Part shown: piece by piece, positions 61,661 through 64,000 of the stretch
Position numbering within the stretch: position 1 is the stretch's first letter
Layout of the letters: every line of letters starts with the position of its first letter
Assembly (NCBI RefSeq): GCF_014873535.1
Contig: NZ_JADBEF010000001.1
Location: 1,922,001-1,986,000 of the forward strand
Reading direction: 5' to 3'
Source of the DNA: Nonomuraea africana
GTDB taxonomy: Bacteria; Actinomycetota; Actinomycetes; Streptosporangiales; Streptosporangiaceae
DNA length: 64,000 nt
Translations under genes and position numbers: made by a program
The notes under the pieces: model-generated
The model's database searches: none
Seen by the model: only the letters and a program-made list of their open reading frames with translations
Told to the model about the DNA's origin: nothing

Positions 61661-61966
61661 GTGAGCGAGCCGATGTACTTCGTGCTCACCGCGCTGCTCG
61701 ACGGTCCGCTGCACGGCCACGCGATCCTCAAGCGGATCGGCGAGCTGTCGGCAGGCCGGGTCCGGCCGACGGTCGGCACCCTCTACGCCATCCTCGAACG
61801 CCTCGCCGCCCGCGGGGTGCTCGCCGTCGACCATGAGGAGACGGTCAACGGCCGGGTCCGCCGCTACTTCCGGATCACCGACGAAGGGACGGCGATCGTC
61901 AGGAGCGAGGCCAGGCGCATGAACGAGGCGGCGGCCCTGGTCCTCAACCGCGAGGCCCTCGCGTGA
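61661..61966 (+). CDS. PadR-family transcriptional regulator
   Basis: 101 residues, the short PadR-s2 type: EPMYFVLTALLDGPLHGHAI, then VRPTVGTLYAILERLAARGV and RRYFRITDEG for the wing. GTG 61661 was chosen because the in-frame ATG 61628 lies within the -10 region. Its stop overlaps the next start (GTGA). It probably represses its own operon (padR - membrane protein) through the palindrome at 61609; PadR with an ABC-like or permease partner often responds to antibiotics. Confidence 0.88.
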   Translation: MSEPMYFVLTALLDGPLHGHAILKRIGELSAGRVRPTVGTLYAILERLAARGVLAVDHEETVNGRVRRYFRITDEGTAIVRSEARRMNEAAALVLNREALA

Positions 61967-62841
61967 CGCGGCTCGAGCGGCGTTACCGCAGGTTCCTCCT
62001 GGCCTATCCCGCGGGCTACCGCAAGGCGCACGGCGACGAGCTCATCGACATCCTGCTCGACACGGCCGAGCCAGGGCGGCGTACGCCCGAGATCAGGGAG
62101 GCCCTGGGGCTGCTGATGGGCGGGCTGCGCACCCGCGTCGAGCACGCGGCGGCAGGGCCCGCCTGGCGCGACGGCCTGCACCTGGGGGTCGCCGCGCTGA
62201 CCGTCGCCAACCTGGCCGCGTTACTCCCCTTCGTCACCGCGATCCCGCTGTGGACCGCCCTGTCCGCCCTCACCGTGCTGGCCGTCCTGCGGGGGCGGGT
62301 ACGGCTGGCGCTCCCTCTCCTGCTTCTCACCGGAGCGAAGGCCACGGCGATCGCGTCAGGGGTGCCCCTGTTCGACCACGTGCTGATGCCCATCACGTCG
62401 GGCCCGCGGTCGGTCGATGGGCTGTTCGCCACCACCGGCCCCCAGGTCGTCGCCCTGTCCTACGCGCTCGCCTTCGCCGGGTCGCTCGTGCTGGCGGCGG
62501 GCGCCCACCCGCTGAAGGCGCGCTCCTGGTGGTGGCTCGCGGTCGCGCCCGCAATCTGCGTGGGTCCCGCCCTGATGGGTGAGTCGGCTTTCCCTGTCGG
62601 CGTGGTCCGGGCAGTCATCGAGCTGGGGCTGCTGGCAGTGGCGGTCTGCGCGGCCCGCATGGCGAGAGACCCGCGCTGGGGCGTGGCGGCGCTGGTCTAC
62701 CTGCTCTCGGTCACCGTCGCGATTGCCGAGCACGGGCCGTACCTCACCGTGCGGCATCTGGCCTACTGGGCCCTGCTCGCCCTTCCCGCCGTCACCGCGC
62801 TCTTGGTGGCGCGCGAGCACCGCAGAACCGCCCTGCGCTGA
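61963..62841 (+). CDS. Multi-helix membrane protein coupled to PadR
   Basis: 292 residues. A basic cytoplasmic start (LERRYRRFLLAYPAGYRKAH, DELIDILLDTAEPGRR) like the PadR-partner proteins of actinomycetes, then about eight helices. Start GTG 61963 overlaps the padR stop. No known transporter motif. Likely the target of PadR control. Confidence 0.8.
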   Translation: MTRLERRYRRFLLAYPAGYRKAHGDELIDILLDTAEPGRRTPEIREALGLLMGGLRTRVEHAAAGPAWRDGLHLGVAALTVANLAALLPFVTAIPLWTALSALTVLAVLRGRVRLALPLLLLTGAKATAIASGVPLFDHVLMPITSGPRSVDGLFATTGPQVVALSYALAFAGSLVLAAGAHPLKARSWWWLAVAPAICVGPALMGESAFPVGVVRAVIELGLLAVAVCAARMARDPRWGVAALVYLLSVTVAIAEHGPYLTVRHLAYWALLALPAVTALLVAREHRRTALR

Positions 62842-62872
62842 TCCCTCGGCGCGTCATTTCATTGGAGACCTC

Positions 62873-63703
62873 ATGAGAGCGTTCGTCACGGCGGCCCTGG
62901 CGCTTGCCGTACTGACCGGGTGCGCCACCGACGCGCCCGAGCCTGCCGCTCCGAGCGCCACCGGCGCGGGACAGGAGGCGAAGTGGAAGATGGAACGGTT
63001 CAAGGCCGACTGCATGAAGCAGAAGGGCTTCAAGTACACCCCGTTCGTCATGTCCGGGCCCAAGGAGACGGAGGCGCAGAAGAAGATGGCGACCGGTGAC
63101 TACGCCGCGGCCAAGGAGGTCAGGACGAAGTACGGCTACCGGATCTTCGCCCAGTTCGTCTACCCCGACGACTCCGCCTCGGGCGCGCTGGTCATCGAGG
63201 AGTACGGGCAGAACCCCAACCCCGGGGCCCGCCTGAACGAGACGCAGTCCAACGCCTACAAGACGGCGGAGAACGCCTGCATGGCCAAGGCATTCAAGGC
63301 GGTTCTGAACAAGGACGTGAAGAACCGGAGGGACGTGTTCAAGATGCACTTCGACCTCAAGAAGCAGCTCACCACCCGGCGGCTCGACGGCGACGCCGAA
63401 CTGGTGCGCCTGGCCGCGACGTTCGGCGACTGCCTCAAGGGCAAGGGCTACGCGATCACCTCGCTCAAGCCGAGCGACCTGGCCGGCAGAGGAGAGAAGG
63501 CCATGGTGGCGCAGGTCGACAAGATAGGGAAGGAACAGGGAAAGTTCTGGCCGGACATCACGGCCGCGCAGGCCAGACCGTACCTCGCCAAGGAGATCAA
63601 GGACGCCCTCGACGACCTCGAGTGCGGCAAGGAGTTCTACGCGCGCTACTCACCCATGAGCACGGCCGTGGACCAGGAGGTGGAGGCGCAACTCCCGTTG
63701 TGA
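62873..63703 (+). CDS. Predicted lipoprotein of unknown function
   Basis: 276 residues. Lipobox LTGCAT after a short signal. The mature protein is Lys-rich with conserved-looking Cys pairs (FKADCMKQKGFKYTPF; ATFGDCLKGKGYAI) that resemble two similar halves. TTGGAGACCTC precedes ATG 62873. Probably in the same transcription unit as the PadR membrane gene (31-bp gap). Confidence 0.75.
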   Translation: MRAFVTAALALAVLTGCATDAPEPAAPSATGAGQEAKWKMERFKADCMKQKGFKYTPFVMSGPKETEAQKKMATGDYAAAKEVRTKYGYRIFAQFVYPDDSASGALVIEEYGQNPNPGARLNETQSNAYKTAENACMAKAFKAVLNKDVKNRRDVFKMHFDLKKQLTTRRLDGDAELVRLAATFGDCLKGKGYAITSLKPSDLAGRGEKAMVAQVDKIGKEQGKFWPDITAAQARPYLAKEIKDALDDLECGKEFYARYSPMSTAVDQEVEAQLPL

Positions 63704-64000
63704 GCCTGTTTCACTTCACCGCACGACAGGCCGCCGCTGAGCCCTCCCCCTTCGCCCGCAGGCTGCACGGCGCAGATGACATTATCGGTAGGCGCAGTCT
63801 CATGAACACCGACGACGGCGGGACACAGGCAGACAGCCGATACTGCCTCGATCGGGCCGCTCGTTGTCGCCGCCTCGACGGCCGCGCTGACCGTGGCACG
63901 TCTGGCGGAGTGATTGGCCACCGGCGATCAGCCGCCGCGCGTCGAGGTGGTCATCGCGATCGCATGAGGCGGTGGTGCTGTACTCCGCTGCCACACGTCA
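63704..64000. other. No recognised gene
   Basis: 297 bp to the window end. Short open frames on the reverse strand give Arg/Ser/Thr-rich sequences without known motifs. A gene continuing beyond the window cannot be excluded. Confidence 0.35.

Overview
The window comes from a high-GC actinomycete. Most genes have G or C at nearly every third codon position. GTG and TTG starts, four-base ATGA/GTGA overlaps, ECF sigma/ZAS pairs, LuxR-LAL, BlaI-M56 and CHAP genes behind c-di-AMP riboswitches are all typical of Streptosporangiales/Streptomyces-like bacteria. I cannot name the species. No tRNA, rRNA, CRISPR array, intact transposase or integrase was found.

Layout. 1-6.3 kb: LysE exporter, P450, cupin, two small membrane proteins and a UbiE-type methyltransferase. 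Three of these units share a distinctive G/C-rich tandem-palindrome promoter element, and the genes lie among gene relics. 6.9-17 kb: Ser/Thr kinase with a beta-propeller sensor, TetR-controlled oxidoreductases and hydrolase, an ECF sigma / zinc anti-sigma / ArsM-like methyltransferase operon, and more relics. 17.2-32.5 kb: metal region. It holds a His-rich MFS exporter and a second MFS flanking CsoR-type operators, csoR-copZ-secreted protein-copA, MarC, an extra heavy-metal-associated domain, a Cys-rich copper-storage protein and secreted beta-propeller-like proteins. 32.6-36.2 kb: two CHAP cell-wall proteins, each behind a ydaO/c-di-AMP riboswitch, on either side of a BlaI-M56 pair. 36.2-39 kb: TetR/MFS pair around a 45-bp perfect inverted repeat, then a chimeric flavoprotein pseudogene. 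39-47.1 kb: an eight-gene operon for the membrane arm of a Complex-I-like machine (A, H, J, K, L, M, N) with one His-rich, nearly Cys-free soluble subunit in place of all the redox subunits. 47.2-52.2 kb: TetR, small membrane proteins, a DUF305 lipoprotein, and a multicopper oxidase operon. 52.5-64 kb: a protease-like membrane protein whose catalytic residues appear lost, a TetR/MFS pair, a mosaic partial copy of the 1-2.4 kb locus, a ricin-type lectin, a LAL regulator, a BtrH-like protein, an IS relic, and a PadR-membrane protein-lipoprotein cluster.

How the genes work together. The best-supported joint function is copper handling: CsoR-controlled sensing (csoR), chaperoning (copZ), export (copA and possibly the MFS proteins), storage (Csp) and extracellular oxidation (multicopper oxidase, DUF305, BNR lipoprotein). 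The second theme is envelope maintenance through c-di-AMP riboswitches and BlaI-M56. The most unusual item is the redox-less Nuo-like operon. Its His-rich cap and its position among copper genes are suggestive, but any functional link is inference. Many gene fragments show that the segment has been reshaped by repeated deletion.
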